Of a stretch of 64,000 bases of DNA, positions 36,786 to 49,132 are shown piece after piece. Position 1 is the stretch's first letter, and each line of letters starts with the position of its first letter. A model generated the notes under the pieces. That model was not told where the DNA came from, ran no database searches, and worked only from the letters and a program-made list of their open reading frames with translations. The DNA is from Pelodera strongyloides (Eukaryota; Nematoda; Chromadorea; Rhabditida; Rhabditidae). The stretch covers positions 147,001 through 211,000 of the forward strand of contig JAANDG010000171.1 in NCBI GenBank assembly GCA_036852015.1, in the 5' to 3' direction. The translations under genes were made by a program, and so were the position numbers.

Positions 36786-39741
36786 CCAAACTGAATATGG
36801 CTTAGCCTCACCGCAGACTTCAGTAATCTGTACGTCTACATATACTCGATGCTGGCGAGGGAAATTACTATATTCTCGTCTAGCTCCCAGGTGGTCCCAA
36901 TCTGGGGCCAATTGCCTAAAACTCCGTCTATGTCCCTCATTTTCTCATCTTCTTTTCTGACAATTAAGTTCACGGCAAAGCATTCGTCGACGTCAAGACA
37001 GATCTATTAGTTGTGACATAAAAAGCAGAGATTTTCGTAAAGTTCGACATCCGTGACGACATTTTGTGACGAGATTTATCTGTTTTTCCCAGCTCCATCG
37101 TCGAGCTCACCACCCTACTTTCTTCTTGGGTTTTTCTACTGTGGTGCCCTTGAGTTTCATAACAAAGAAAACTTTGTCGTGTTGTCGCGCTCGCTCGTCG
37201 CGTGGAAGCCGCGTCAGATCGGCGGACATAATTACAGACCAATAATACTATGACACCCCCGCGCTGCATGTCCGCAGTTTTTATGCTGGTAACATACCGT
37301 ACCCCGCAGCCCAAATGATATTACAACTAGCTTTACATGCTAGCTTCACTTCGTGATGCGATTTACTTATTATATGTCAGAACCCACCTTTACTTTTTCC
37401 CTTAAAATACTATAGAAGTTTGATTTATAATTAGGAAGCCAATTGCTCACTTCGGTTTCAAAGTATAGTTCCGTATAGCTTTTATGACACTCTAAAAGTT
37501 TTCGAGTGCCATATGTGCAATTAGATAGTTCATTACTGACTTTACGACATTACCCTTTCCGTTTTTTTTCATCCGTTTTATTGGGGGCTAGCGCTATTGG
37601 GACTAGTGGTGGTCTTATTTATCCTCTGCTTTTTATTTACTTATTTACTTGTCAGGTTAAAATTAGCGGCGTCCAAAAGACGAGTCGAAAAACCGGACCG
37701 AAACTCCAGTCAGCAAATTTTAATTGGAGCTATATATATTCACAGATCTGGAAAAAAGCCTAAAATGATCTAAACTTTGAACTGATAATGCACCTGTTTT
37801 CTTTATTATTACAGTTATTTATAGTTGCCGCCCTCGCTACATACACTACACACATAAATAATTTATGTATCTTTGTGGCGCCTTTTTATAGAGGAAACGA
37901 CTTTTGTCACTTTTGTGTAGATAGCATACCGTAATCAGCCCAGGTTGCTTCTAGGCCTGAGCAACACCTGCCGCATCTACCGTAGAAAAAACACTTGCTC
38001 CATCGACCGTAGAAAATAAGTTAATTTCTGACTACCGTTTTTTACCGGTTATATCCGTGAACTCTCTGGAACACATCATAACAATTGTTCACAGTGGGTA
38101 AGTAAACCAATTAAACGCTCACAATACCTTTTAATTATATGAAGAATACTTCCGCTTCCTGCCTGATGTTGATATATTCGCAGTTCAGCGAGAGTTCAAT
38201 TAAGTATGTTAAAGCGGTGTGACACGTGGCCTTGAAGCGTAAGTGTCAACTGCCTTCCCATATACAGTGCTAACTGTAATTTTTGTTCTGACCTCCTTCC
38301 TACTCCGTTCATGTAGTTTTAATAGATTCGTACAACATTTTCCATGGACCTGGCTCTACAAATTATTATGGCCATTAGCCTTACGCAAAAAAAATCTATT
38401 TAGAAAAGAGAACGCTTGCTGAACTATATTCCCCTAGGAAACTGATCATAACCCATGATTTATTAAAGTATGCTTTGTTCATATGTTTAGCAACCAAAAA
38501 ACGTCCAATCTCAACTATTCGGGCGTAAAATTATAAAAGAAACTATCGTTTTGACTTGTTGCTTGACGTAATATATGTGGAAATATGAGGCCGTTTCTAA
38601 AAAAGAGTGTTTTAGTCATAATCAGAGATCTTTTAAGCGATATGCCTCTTGGGTTTGAAACGTGTGCTGAACAAGTACATTCCCATCATGTATTGTATGC
38701 TAATTGGGCCCATTCTGTGCCGAATTTCACACATTTGCATATAGTATGGGGGAATGCAGCTATTTTTAACACATGTTCATATCAGTTTTCTATACTTGTT
38801 GCAAACTTCCGAAACGAAATTCTGTTGAGGGCAGCAGACAGAAACTACGCACTTTGCTACAAGATTTATATACGGTTTCTATAACGAACTCGTGACTCAG
38901 ACACTGGTGTACGCAACGAACAACAGTTTAAATAAAAACATTTCTTTGCAAAATAAAATTAGAAAATTAACTAAAAATACTAAAGGTCCAATCTCGGATA
39001 TCTGCAACTGTTCCTTGGGGACAGTTCTATTGTACAAGCGGTGACTAACTGTACCCCGTGAAACTACATAGCAGTATTTTTTGAGAGAGTCAAGTGAATA
39101 ATAAATATTGTAAACATTTGTTCAACGTATTTATTCAAGGCTTAGGCTTAGGCTCAGGCTTAGGCTTAGGCTTAGGCTTAGCAAAGGGAATACGGGTTCA
39201 TCGTTTGTTTATACATACTCATTGAGGATTCTGTTGGTGTGTCTAATCGAACTGAAATTACCGATCTCTGCACTTATACAACTGATGTTTTACCTTTGTC
39301 AAGGGGGTAACTCCGTAATCGAGCGAATATTTGAAATCCGAAGTTTCTCATTCGTCATCTAACTCCAAAACATCACTAAGCAAACACTGGAGCCCGTTAC
39401 CGAATTTCACCGTCAATAATTCTGGCTTTGAATGTTTGAAAAATGTTTTTCAATGAAATTTTAATGCGCCGACTCCAGAGTATCCCAAGCTCATCACCTA
39501 TGCGCTTTTTCTCGTTTCGCTGCAAATATTTATCTTTTAAAGCTGAAATGTTGAGAATTAATTGGAATCGTATGATATGGCTCTTGCAACATCTATTATC
39601 TATAGACTACATTTGTAAGTGTAAGCGTCAGTGGTAGTTAGCTGGTTCTCTTATCTACTGACGGCTATCCTGATATGTCCATTCTCTTTATTACATTGGT
39701 TTTCACTTATAGTTGGACTTATTTGATTGTTTCTAATAATA
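36786..39741. other. Gene-free stretch with TTAGGC array
   Basis: Short open frames at 36970-37314 (-), 37506-37763 (+) and 38585-38884 (+) show no recognisable motif or splice context. A second interstitial TTAGGC array (seven units) is at 39138-39182. Confidence 0.5.
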
Positions 39742-39918
39742 TTAAAGCTAAATACCGGCCGGTTTTTGAAACGCATCATGGGCAAATGTATTCCTGCGTA
39801 TTTATGCTAATTTACTCGAATTTAACTCGATTGTTTACTCTGATTTATGCTCATTTGCATAAGCTGCATAAGAATGCTGGTGTACGGTGTACTCGATGTG
39901 TTTCAAAAACCGCTTTAA
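39742..39918. repeat. Inverted-repeat element, family 1
   Basis: ATTAAAGCTAAATACCGGCC at the left; right end TTTCAAAAACCGCTTTAAT lacks the GGCCGGTATTT block. Flanked by ATTAA/TTAAT. Confidence 0.85.
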
Positions 39919-40239
39919 TGAGGAAGAGTCATAGAAGTTCAAGCTCGTTGTATGTTGTTCACGTTCAATTTTAGATGCGTTGTTCACAATTCTTGACTTT
40001 AGATTTGAAATCACGTGTGTGTCATCTCCCTTTGGTGACGAAGTAATATCAGAAAGTAGTTTGGTTTGACAAGACGCCCCCGTTTCTCTCCCTTATTATC
40101 CTTTCTTTCCCTCTATCTCTCTCTCTCTCTCTCTCTCTCTATCTTCTCCCTCTTTTATGTGCCTCCTTGTATCCCAATTCCCTTTCTTTCTTATTCAGTC
40201 TAGCTCCGCCTCACTCTCTAGACTCGACTCCCTCTATGA

Positions 40240-41658
40240 CTCTCTGAATCTCTCTCTATCTCTTCTACTCTTGAGTTCGGCCCCCTCCATGTTAACCCAT
40301 TATGCACACAATTCATAATCACCTGCGTTGACAAAGCATCCGCTAACTTTTGCTTCACATGTCCTCTTCTCTATTCCAACTATCTTTATAATGAACTAGG
40401 CATAATTTCATCAGCTAATAACTCAGAAGTGGTCGATATAAAGGGTAACGACACATACTTGCCATATGTTACTGAAACTCCAAATGATATTATTTCACGC
40501 CATATTTTATTCTCTAATGTGTTTAGAGTAACTTGCCTCGAAATAGATAGAAAACTTCCTAATATTTACGGAGTACCCAAGTTACATAAAAAGACAGCAA
40601 AAATGCGGTTTATCACTGCTGCTAAACACAGCTCTTTGAAAAATCTTTCCATTCTTTTACAGAAGATTCTCAAACATTTCCGTAACCACTTTAGAAACTA
40701 CTGTAATGCTAGCAATAATTGGAATACTAAAAAAGTCAACTTCATCTCTATCGATAATTCCATTACTCTCACTAATTCTACGCTAATTCACAAATTTAAA
40801 AAGATCAAAGTTATAGACTTTAGCAGTTTGTTTACTAGCCTTCCACACGACTGTATTATAGACAATATATTTGCATTAATTGACCTGTGCTTTAATAACT
40901 CTGGTAAAAACCTCATCAATGTAGGCTTCAAAAATACCTATTATACGGACGTTCTCTCCAATAGTTGCTATTCTAGAAATGAAGTAAAGCACATGACTCA
41001 ATATATAGTTAAAAATAGTTACCTTACATTTCAAGATATACTATTTCATCAAGTTAAAGGTGTTCCACAGGGAGGAAATGCCTCTCCCCTACTTGCTGAC
41101 CTCACACTCTCTATGATTGAATTTAGTTTTTTCAAACAGTCTCTCAACAAATCTCTAAGTTACCAAATGTCTATACATAGATATATGGATGACATAGCTA
41201 TCTTCTACAATGACGATGCATTAGCTACTCGATTTAACAATATGTACCCTGATACCCTCACTTTGGAAACCTCTAACAGTAATGACCAGTCAGCTGCTTT
41301 CCTCGATCTTTTCCTTACTAGGTCCATAGATAAGTGGTCCATAAATTTGTATAACAAAACCGATGACTATAGTTTTGATGTTATACGCTTTCCCATGTTT
41401 GATAGTAACATATGCAACCGTATCAAAATTAATTGTATTCAAGGAGAACTAATTAGAATTCATAGATGTACTTCAATCCTTTTTAGCTTTAAACTTAAAA
41501 CACAAGAATTTTACAAAAAACTTCGAAGTAATGGTTACCCATGCCAAATTATCAAAACAACATTTAAAAAAACTTTTCACAAATACCCTATAATAATGCA
41601 TAAATACGGCACTACATCCAAGTCACTCTGCACCTGGGTTGACAAACAAATGAGCTAA
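40240..41658 (+). mobile_element. Penelope-like reverse transcriptase ORF, 5' truncated
   Basis: An open frame of 473 codons follows an in-frame TGA at 40237 and ends in TAA; no ATG supports its start, so the 5' part is missing or lies in another exon. RT motifs run in order: ITCVDKASANFCF, IYGVPKLHKK with RFI, KVIDFSSLFTSLP, GVPQGGNASPLLADL, YMDDIAIFY (catalytic YxDD), and AAFLDLFL. The PKLHK and F-SLFTSLP pattern resembles Penelope-like elements more than LINEs; a nematode PLE clade (Nematis) is known. No GIY-YIG endonuclease is visible downstream within the ORF, which ends TFKKTFHKYPIIMHKYGTTS and a short tail. The intact frame suggests recent activity or selection. A CT tract at 40108-40142 precedes it. 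Confidence 0.75.
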
Positions 41659-42537
41659 ATCTATGTTTCCTTTCTTTTTGATAACACACTACCGTAGTCC
41701 AGCCACCGCTGTACATTTACCCTAGCAATGCGGCCAGGTACCCTTTCCACTGATAACTGTTATGCCGTGCACCCCACTTATTGATCTGCAGACTATATTC
41801 CTAGCTCACCGCTGTATTGATAAAGTTGGTAAGTACAAGTTTTAGTTACTTTTTCGGCATACGCAAAAGGTAAGCATTTATTAAATTTCAGGAAGCTGTT
41901 ATACCTAGGCAAGGTAAGCGTTTTTTGTTTCTTACTTTTCAGGAGAATGCTGAAGCAGTAAGGTAAGCGTTTACTACCTTTTCATTTACACTTATAATAA
42001 TATATATTATAATTTCCTTATTATAAACCATCTTTAATTGTCCTCTCACTCTCTCCTATTTCCTTTCATACTCTTGAAGCCATGGCCGTCGCACTGACGA
42101 GACCCCACCATGGTAAAACTCCTCGTATGCGACTGGGGTCGAAACGGGGTCCCATATTTCTAATATGGGCCATATTACTTCTCTTTTTATGTTTATTGCA
42201 CTAGTATATACGTATTATAGTTTTCCTTTTATTATAACTAAATGCATTGAACTCAGTTAGTCTGTGGCTCGGAATATCCATTATGCATACACATTTAACT
42301 TATCGAAACACCATACTAGAACTTAGTACTAGTTCCGTCTTTATATGTAACTCTTCACTAAAGCCAACCAAAAATGCGACCAGAAAATCGAAAGTCTTTA
42401 CTTATTTATAGACGAAAACTTACAAGTGATATTAGCGAAAATTATGTACACCAACCAGCGCTCAAGTCCATCGGTAAAGGGAATGGCCGCTTGGCTATCA
42501 GCCGCTAGGAGTTATTTTGCATAAACGCCGAGGCAGC
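41659..42537. other. Non-coding stretch after the RT ORF
   Basis: Possible 3' UTR of the retroelement. At 41870-41975 three GGTAAGC and two TTTCAGG motifs alternate at 20-35 bp spacing. CATGGTAAAACTCCTCGTAT and GGGTCGAAACGGGGTCCC lie near 42110. Confidence 0.4.
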
Positions 42538-42714
42538 TTTAAAGCGAAATACCGGCCGGTTTTTGAAACGTATCGTGGACACCTGGTAGCTTGTGCAAAG
42601 GAACATAAATTTGAATAAAAAAAACAGACCCGAATTCGACCCCACTTAGCATATCTGCATAAGAATGCAGATATTCGAGATTTGTTTCAAAAACCGGGTG
42701 TTATTTCTCTTTAA
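42538..42714. repeat. Inverted-repeat element, family 1
   Basis: TTTAAAGCGAAATACCGGCC at the left, degenerate right end AAACCGGGTGTTATTTCTCT. Confidence 0.85.
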
Positions 42715-44638
42715 GCGAAAATTACCGTATATAGGGTGTCTAATCCGTAGAAACCTTTGTAGACAACAATTGAACTGCGAATTTGACTAATATTGTCTTT
42801 TCTCTTGTTTCCCATGCAAAAGTTCTGTTTTAACAGAATCAGCAAAAGAAACCTAGCAATTTTTTGATCTTTTGGTACGACCCGAAACCAAATAATTCCT
42901 AGAAACGAAGAAAATTAACATTTTCCACCTTTCCGTAGGAAAACCTACAACCTGCTAAACCATAGTTTTAGTAACATTTAGACCATTTTATAAAACCCAT
43001 ACACATCATCATCTTCATATATAAAAAGGGAAACAATGATGAAACCCTTGTGGTTTACTCGGAAATCTAAACGTTTTTGTCGTAGAAGACTGTGAAAATT
43101 CATGAAATTTAATAATTTTTGACATTTTTTTTGAAACATTGAAAGAAACCTGCCTATTTTCAGGGAATTCATAATATCCCCATATGCTAAGAGTAAATTG
43201 CCACAATCACTTATAATACGCCTCCTTTCTTGCTCACAGGATCTGCACGTATATAGATAGAGAAGCTACAATTGAGCAAAACATATTCCAGCCACTTCAC
43301 AGAGATACTCATTAACTGTTTCGTGTTCTTATTAGAGTAAACTATTATTAGATCAATGTTTCATTATGAAGATACTACTACCGTCGTCACCTCTGGAACG
43401 GGTACCTAGTCGTATAGGTTTGCACTGCCTGTGACGATATGTAAACTAGCTTAGCGGTCCTGCGCATCCTTCTTGCCATCGCTACCGTAATTATTTACCT
43501 TGCCTTGGTCATTTTCAACGCCTTACATCTTTAGATTTTAGCAACTCAATTCCCGGTACCTTACGTATATTCTACCTGAATAAAAGTATTAAAGGGCATT
43601 ACGTAAATAGCTCCCAAGAGACGTTTATCTTTCATAAGTGTAAAGACATTAATCATATCATGTCCGTGAAACTTCCTTCATACATTTTCCGTTTCGTTCA
43701 GCATTTCACAATTCCCATGTGTAAGTAGAGTAAGCGGTCGCTGACTGTCTACAACTTTTACAAAAATAGTAAAAATATTTATCATGTCTACGTACCGTAT
43801 AACTTGTAACTTATACACCAGTTACCCCTCGGGACAACGATACCCATAAAGCACTTTTTCTTATTTCATTTTAGCAAATATCTTCCAGCTTGTATCGTTA
43901 GACTTAGGTGTGTTAGACTTATTGCGACTCTTGAATATTACTTATCGGAATTACATGCTAGCGTAACTTCACGGTACGTGTTCACTATTGCAAGAATCAT
44001 ACGTGTTAGTTTACGCACACATCCAGTTTACGGTAATAAAGACATCCAATTTTGATAACCTTTTAACAGATTTGCAATAATAACAACAAAATATTATGTA
44101 GCAGGAACCTATAACCTATAAATCAAAGCCGAGTCATGTTTGTGACAACCTGACAATGGGCAATTTCATATTTCCGGGTATTTTTGTTGCGTAGCCGTGG
44201 AGTTCTAAAAACACATTCAGGAAACTAACAAAAACATCGGAGCTAGCTCTTTTTGGTTCATTTACCTGTTGTTATCTTTTACGTACAAATATTGGTACAG
44301 ACTCTGAAATGTATTTGACGTCTTCTTTTTATAACAGAAGATGGCTACATTAATTATTGTAGCTTAATAGGCATAGGAGAATCGCTTTTGTAAATACATC
44401 GTGCCGCGCCACACAGGAGTTTCGTATTGACTTTTTCCCACTCACATAGCATATTAATTAGTGATGATAAATCACTTTTACATACAAGCCATGGCGTTAC
44501 CATACCTAAAAGATCCCATGCGCCTTTGTACTTTATACTTTAGCAGTCATATATTTCTCTCTTTTCTTTCTTTCTCTTTCCATCTCTGCCTTTTTTTACT
44601 CTTTCTCTATCTCTTTCCCTCCCCGGTCTGATAACTGC
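42715..44638. other. Gene-free stretch
   Basis: AT-rich, with no exon, tRNA or repeat that could be recognised. Confidence 0.5.
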
Positions 44639-45999
44639 TGTAAAGGAGTGCCAATCCTTCACAGAGATGATCCCAGAAGCAACAAGTAGCCACGTCGACA
44701 GCAGTAACATAAATGAACCAGCATTAGTACAAGAAAGAAACACGGTAGCAATTGGCCGAGGCCCATCTTTATTAGAAATAGAAACATGAGTGCGGTCGTG
44801 TCCTCTTCATATACGCAGGAGCGGTCTTCTTTGACTTCTCTACTCCTACTCGGCCACCAGTAGGCCTTGAGGTCCTTGAGCGCGCCACTCTTCTTTCTTC
44901 CTTCTTCTGTCGATGGTCCAGCTTCTGCCACCCACGTCCTTGTCCACCACATCTTCGGTCCACCAGCCACAGCACATCCACGTCCGCATCCGGCTACATG
45001 TCGATCTTGGGATAAACGTATTATGTGTCACTCATATAAGTATCCAAGTTAGCATGCTAATTCGGGCTGCAAACCCATTCTATCCGACATCCAGCCCATT
45101 CTAATTCGCACTGCATAATCAGCATCTCCTATAGACATGCGTTTCACGAAAGTTGAGCGCTAGTCTCAACACTCCGGAAACGAGAAGCTTTCGTCATGGC
45201 CTTATCCTTTCTTCAATCGTCGAGCTTGCCACTAGCTCGCGGGGATGCCACAGTGTGCCACACACTTCCCCGGACAAAGAGAGAATATGAATAATAGGAT
45301 TGATATAGCTAGCAGAAATATAGAACAGAAATAGACAAATATATTAACTTCCCTGTGTATGTGTTTTCCTGAGTATGTAGGGAGTAGGCTTTCGATGGAT
45401 GTCCGCGTTGCCACTCGCCGGCACATTCCATCTTCTGTTCGGTTCCAAGCCCAAGCGGTCGCCACTTGTAAAGGAGTGCCAATCCTTCACAGAGATGATC
45501 CCAGAAGCAACAAGTAGCCACGTCGACAGCAGTAACATAAATGAACCAGCATTAGTACAAGAAAGAAACACGGTAGCAATTGGCCGAGGCCCATCTTTAT
45601 TAGAAATAGAAACATGAGTGCGGTCGTGTCCTCTTCATATACGCAGGAGCGGTCTTCTTTGACTTCTCTACTCCTACTCGGCCACCAGTAGGCCTTGAGG
45701 TCCTTGAGCGCGCCACTCTTCTTTCTTCCTTCTTCTGTCGATGGTCCAGCTTCTGCCACCCACGTCCTTGTCCACCACATCTTCGGTCCACCAGCCACAG
45801 CACATCCACGTCCGCATCCGGCTACATGTCGATCTTGGGATAAACGTATTATGTGTCACTCATATAAGTATCCAAGTTAGCATGCTAATTCGGGCTGCAA
45901 ACCCATTCTATCCGACATCCAGCCCATTCTAATTCGCACTGCATAATCAGCATCTCCTATAGACATGCGTTTCACGAAAGTTGAGCGCTAGTCTCAACA
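44639..45999 (-). mobile_element. LTR-retrotransposon remnant or TRIM: two identical 533-bp LTRs around 295 bp
   Basis: Two direct repeats, 44639-45171 and 45467-45999, show no difference by eye and have TG...CA ends (TGTAAAGGAG to CTCAACA on plus). Read on minus, the right LTR is followed after two bases by TGGCGACCGCTTGGGC, a typical primer-binding-site form, and each LTR holds a TATATGAG promoter-like box followed by AATAAAGATGGG, a polyA signal. This fixes the orientation as minus. The 295-bp interior codes for nothing, and no clear target-site duplication is seen (ACTGC before, ATGCC after). Open frames of 60-103 codons within the LTRs are not considered genes. Confidence 0.85.
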
Positions 46000-48956
46000 A
46001 TGCCATTTAAAAAAAAATTAACTGAAGCGAAACACTCTATTTCCGCTTTACAAACCCGCTGGATTGGCCCTTTAAATGCAATAAACTAACTAAAAGCCGA
46101 GGATTTAACTGAGCCATAAAGTGCAACTAAACATAGCAACTTGTCTGTTGGAGTGCGTGGCGAAATAATGAATTCTTACTTAGCGCTAAACAAATGCGAA
46201 TTTGGGGCACTGCAAGTTCAGGTGCGCGATAAGCGCGCGTGGCGTGAGCGGCAGGGTAATTCACTACTAACAGTGATTATGACAAGCTGACTCCTTGAAG
46301 CCTATAATAATAAACCGTATGCAAATTCAGCTAACAAAAATAAGACAACTTATTTAGACATGCATGTTGAATATAAGATACTAATAAAGGAACACTTATG
46401 GTGCAAGTCAACGAAGTCGGAAAAATCACTCAAATTTATGTGACACATTGGTCCCACTAAACTTTCTTTCAATTGAGAGGTACCTGTCATGGACACACCT
46501 GGGACATGACGAGCACAGGACTCTCCCTTGCTCCTTGCTACCTTCTGGGTCTCTGTCTTTACCTTACAGAGGTCAGCAAGGAGTCAAAGCGCATAGATTG
46601 TTGGGCAAGGTTACTTCTGGATGTCTGTATGTAAACCAGAACCGGTACTCGGCTATGTTGCCGCTCGCCGAATGTGCGAACGCGAACACACGACGTAGAC
46701 CTAGAATTGGTTTAAATTTGCTCCAATGTTTCGTTGATCATGTCGGAATATGAGTAATCCCTTTAATCGTTGGCCGCTGTGGAAGAATTCTCGTCTGAAC
46801 TTGACACCTAATTTATCTCGTTGCTCACTCAGACATTTTTACCCTGTACTTTCACACTTTGGTGTTCTATTTTATTTCGCGTTTGTGTGTGTTTCTCTGT
46901 GCTCCTAGGATAAAGCATGGAAACATACATTAGTCAGTCATTAAATTTCGCCGATAAAGTTTGAAATGTCACTAAACTGACCTACACGATTTTTACATTC
47001 ATATAAATTGACTCATTTGAACACTTTATTTTGCGAACACATCACACCGCATACAGTGCCATATGCAATGCACGCAAGCACACATACACACGTACACATG
47101 TACACACATACATACATCATATACACGCATACACCACAAATACACACATCATGTACATACACACACCGTACACGTACACACACATAGATACACACATCAT
47201 ACACATACATACACATACACTTATGTCATTTCTTATCAAGATTACCCTTCGAAGAGCAAAAATCAGTCAACTGAATTGCTAAAAAGGTCCAGAACGAGAT
47301 TTACCAGTCCGCGCCTACTTCTCAACTAATAATTCACAATTTTGTCTTTCCTAATTCGGTTCGCGTGCGGCCCTCTAAATAAATAAACTTATTTACCGGA
47401 AAACGTTTTAAATAGAATTATCCACTCGGGAAACAAAAATTATCCAGGAAAAAAATGCTTCCTAGTTACGATTGTCACCCCACGTTGGTCTATGTATGAA
47501 ATCTGATTACCATAATAGCTAATTATGCGTAAGGTCCCTACTAAGGACCGGAACCGCAAATTTTGCTCGTAAAATCAAAGCAAATGTTCATTGACTCTAA
47601 TTTACTAGTAGGAACATTGTCGTTTTCATTTAAAAAATTCGCTTATTTATAAGATTATGCTGGACGCTAATGAATACACTGAACATACCTCGGTTGTTTT
47701 TCATCTGCTTGAACTGAAGTCGTCATTGGGGTCAAATTTTCCTTGATTTCCTTTTTTTGGAAGATTCTTGATAACGGGACTAAGTAGAAGGAAGCATTTT
47801 AAGGCGACCCATCACTAGCACTTACCATAAGTAAGTACTGAGAGGTTCTCAAAAGCGTAAGATTTGCTTCGCGCAAGCGGAAACGAGTAGGCATAAATCA
47901 GTATGCTTGCTCTCTACCGACTTCTGATCATGCCTGCGATGTGGTGCTATTTCTTATTGTTTTGCTCTGCTTTTATAACGAAGGCATGTTGGAGAAAACA
48001 ACTATAACTACCCTAACTACTATAGACTACAAAGACGTGTTACTGCGTCAAACAACCAAAACTACGTGTAACTATAACCAGAATAACTTTTTGTTACAAA
48101 CAGTGAAATTTACCGCGCAACATGATTTTGCTACGAACAAGCCGAGCAGGCAGAGTAGAATATCTGAATTTTTAAACTGAATGGAGTCATGAACCACACT
48201 TGCTCACTAAGCTTTTTCTGGTGTTTGGATAAAGATAAAAAAAATATAAATGGAACCCCGTTATATAAACCGAAATCCGATTTCAAGGAAGTTTCAAGAA
48301 ATAAGTACACAAAAGTGTAATTATCTCTGAAACCGTTGTAGGATCCCATAATGGCCGAATTGTTCGAAATCCAAAAACCTCAATCAGACATAGTGTGCGT
48401 AATTTTCAAAACTTAAGCGTAACTCAATTGCGGTCAATCGTTGATTACTTAGTTTTCTTGGACCATTTTTTCGAAATCTGAACTCTGCTTCTCAAAAATT
48501 TCCGCAGATAAGTCTCCAAAAGTCACGATTTACACTAGACGACAATGAAATTGTAAGTAATTTGGTTTAGGGTACTGTTTCATTGCGTCACTCTGAACTC
48601 GGTTCAGTACTAAAGGGTTTAAATAAGGCGTTCTCGTCCAATGTTATTTCACTCTGACCACCAAGACCAAGACGGATTCATACTTACTCCTTTGCTGCTT
48701 CTTTGGATTTTCTGAGAAAACTGTTCTTTTTCGGAAAACAACTTACTAAAACACCTTTCACTCCTCGAACACCTTTTTCCTTATTCCGGTAACTGTTTCG
48801 ACTATACAATGCGTGTCTCGGCTATTTTGCTGGCGTATAAGTCGCCGTATCCGTACGGAGTTTCCCCAGTGTAGGCATAAGTTGTCCGCTTTTTTTAAAC
48901 TTTCTTTTTTAATTCGGGTGTTATGCACAGAATATAAATAAACGGATAGTTGACAA
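46000..48956. other. Gene-free stretch with CA microsatellite
   Basis: Contains a degenerate (CACACATA)n tract at 47070-47222. Open frames at 46448-46753 and 47941-48180 (+) show no family signature. Confidence 0.5.
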
Positions 48957-49132
48957 AAAGCGAAATACTAACCGGCTTTTGAAACGCATAGCGTACAACT
49001 GAATTCTTACGTATTTATGCTAAGTTGATCGAATTTAGCTCGATTTTATCCTAATTTATGTTCATTTGCGTACGCTGTAGAATGCTGGTCTACTGTTTGT
49101 GTTTCAAAAACAGGCCGGTATTTCGCTTTAAA
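48957..49132. repeat. Inverted-repeat element, family 1
   Basis: Left end AAAAGCGAAATACTAACCGG, right end CAGGCCGGTATTTCGCTTTA. Confidence 0.85.

Noticed and set aside
44659..45798. Identical 103-codon minus frames in both LTRs
   Set aside because: They are duplicated because the LTR is duplicated; composition is unremarkable and no gag or pol motif is present.
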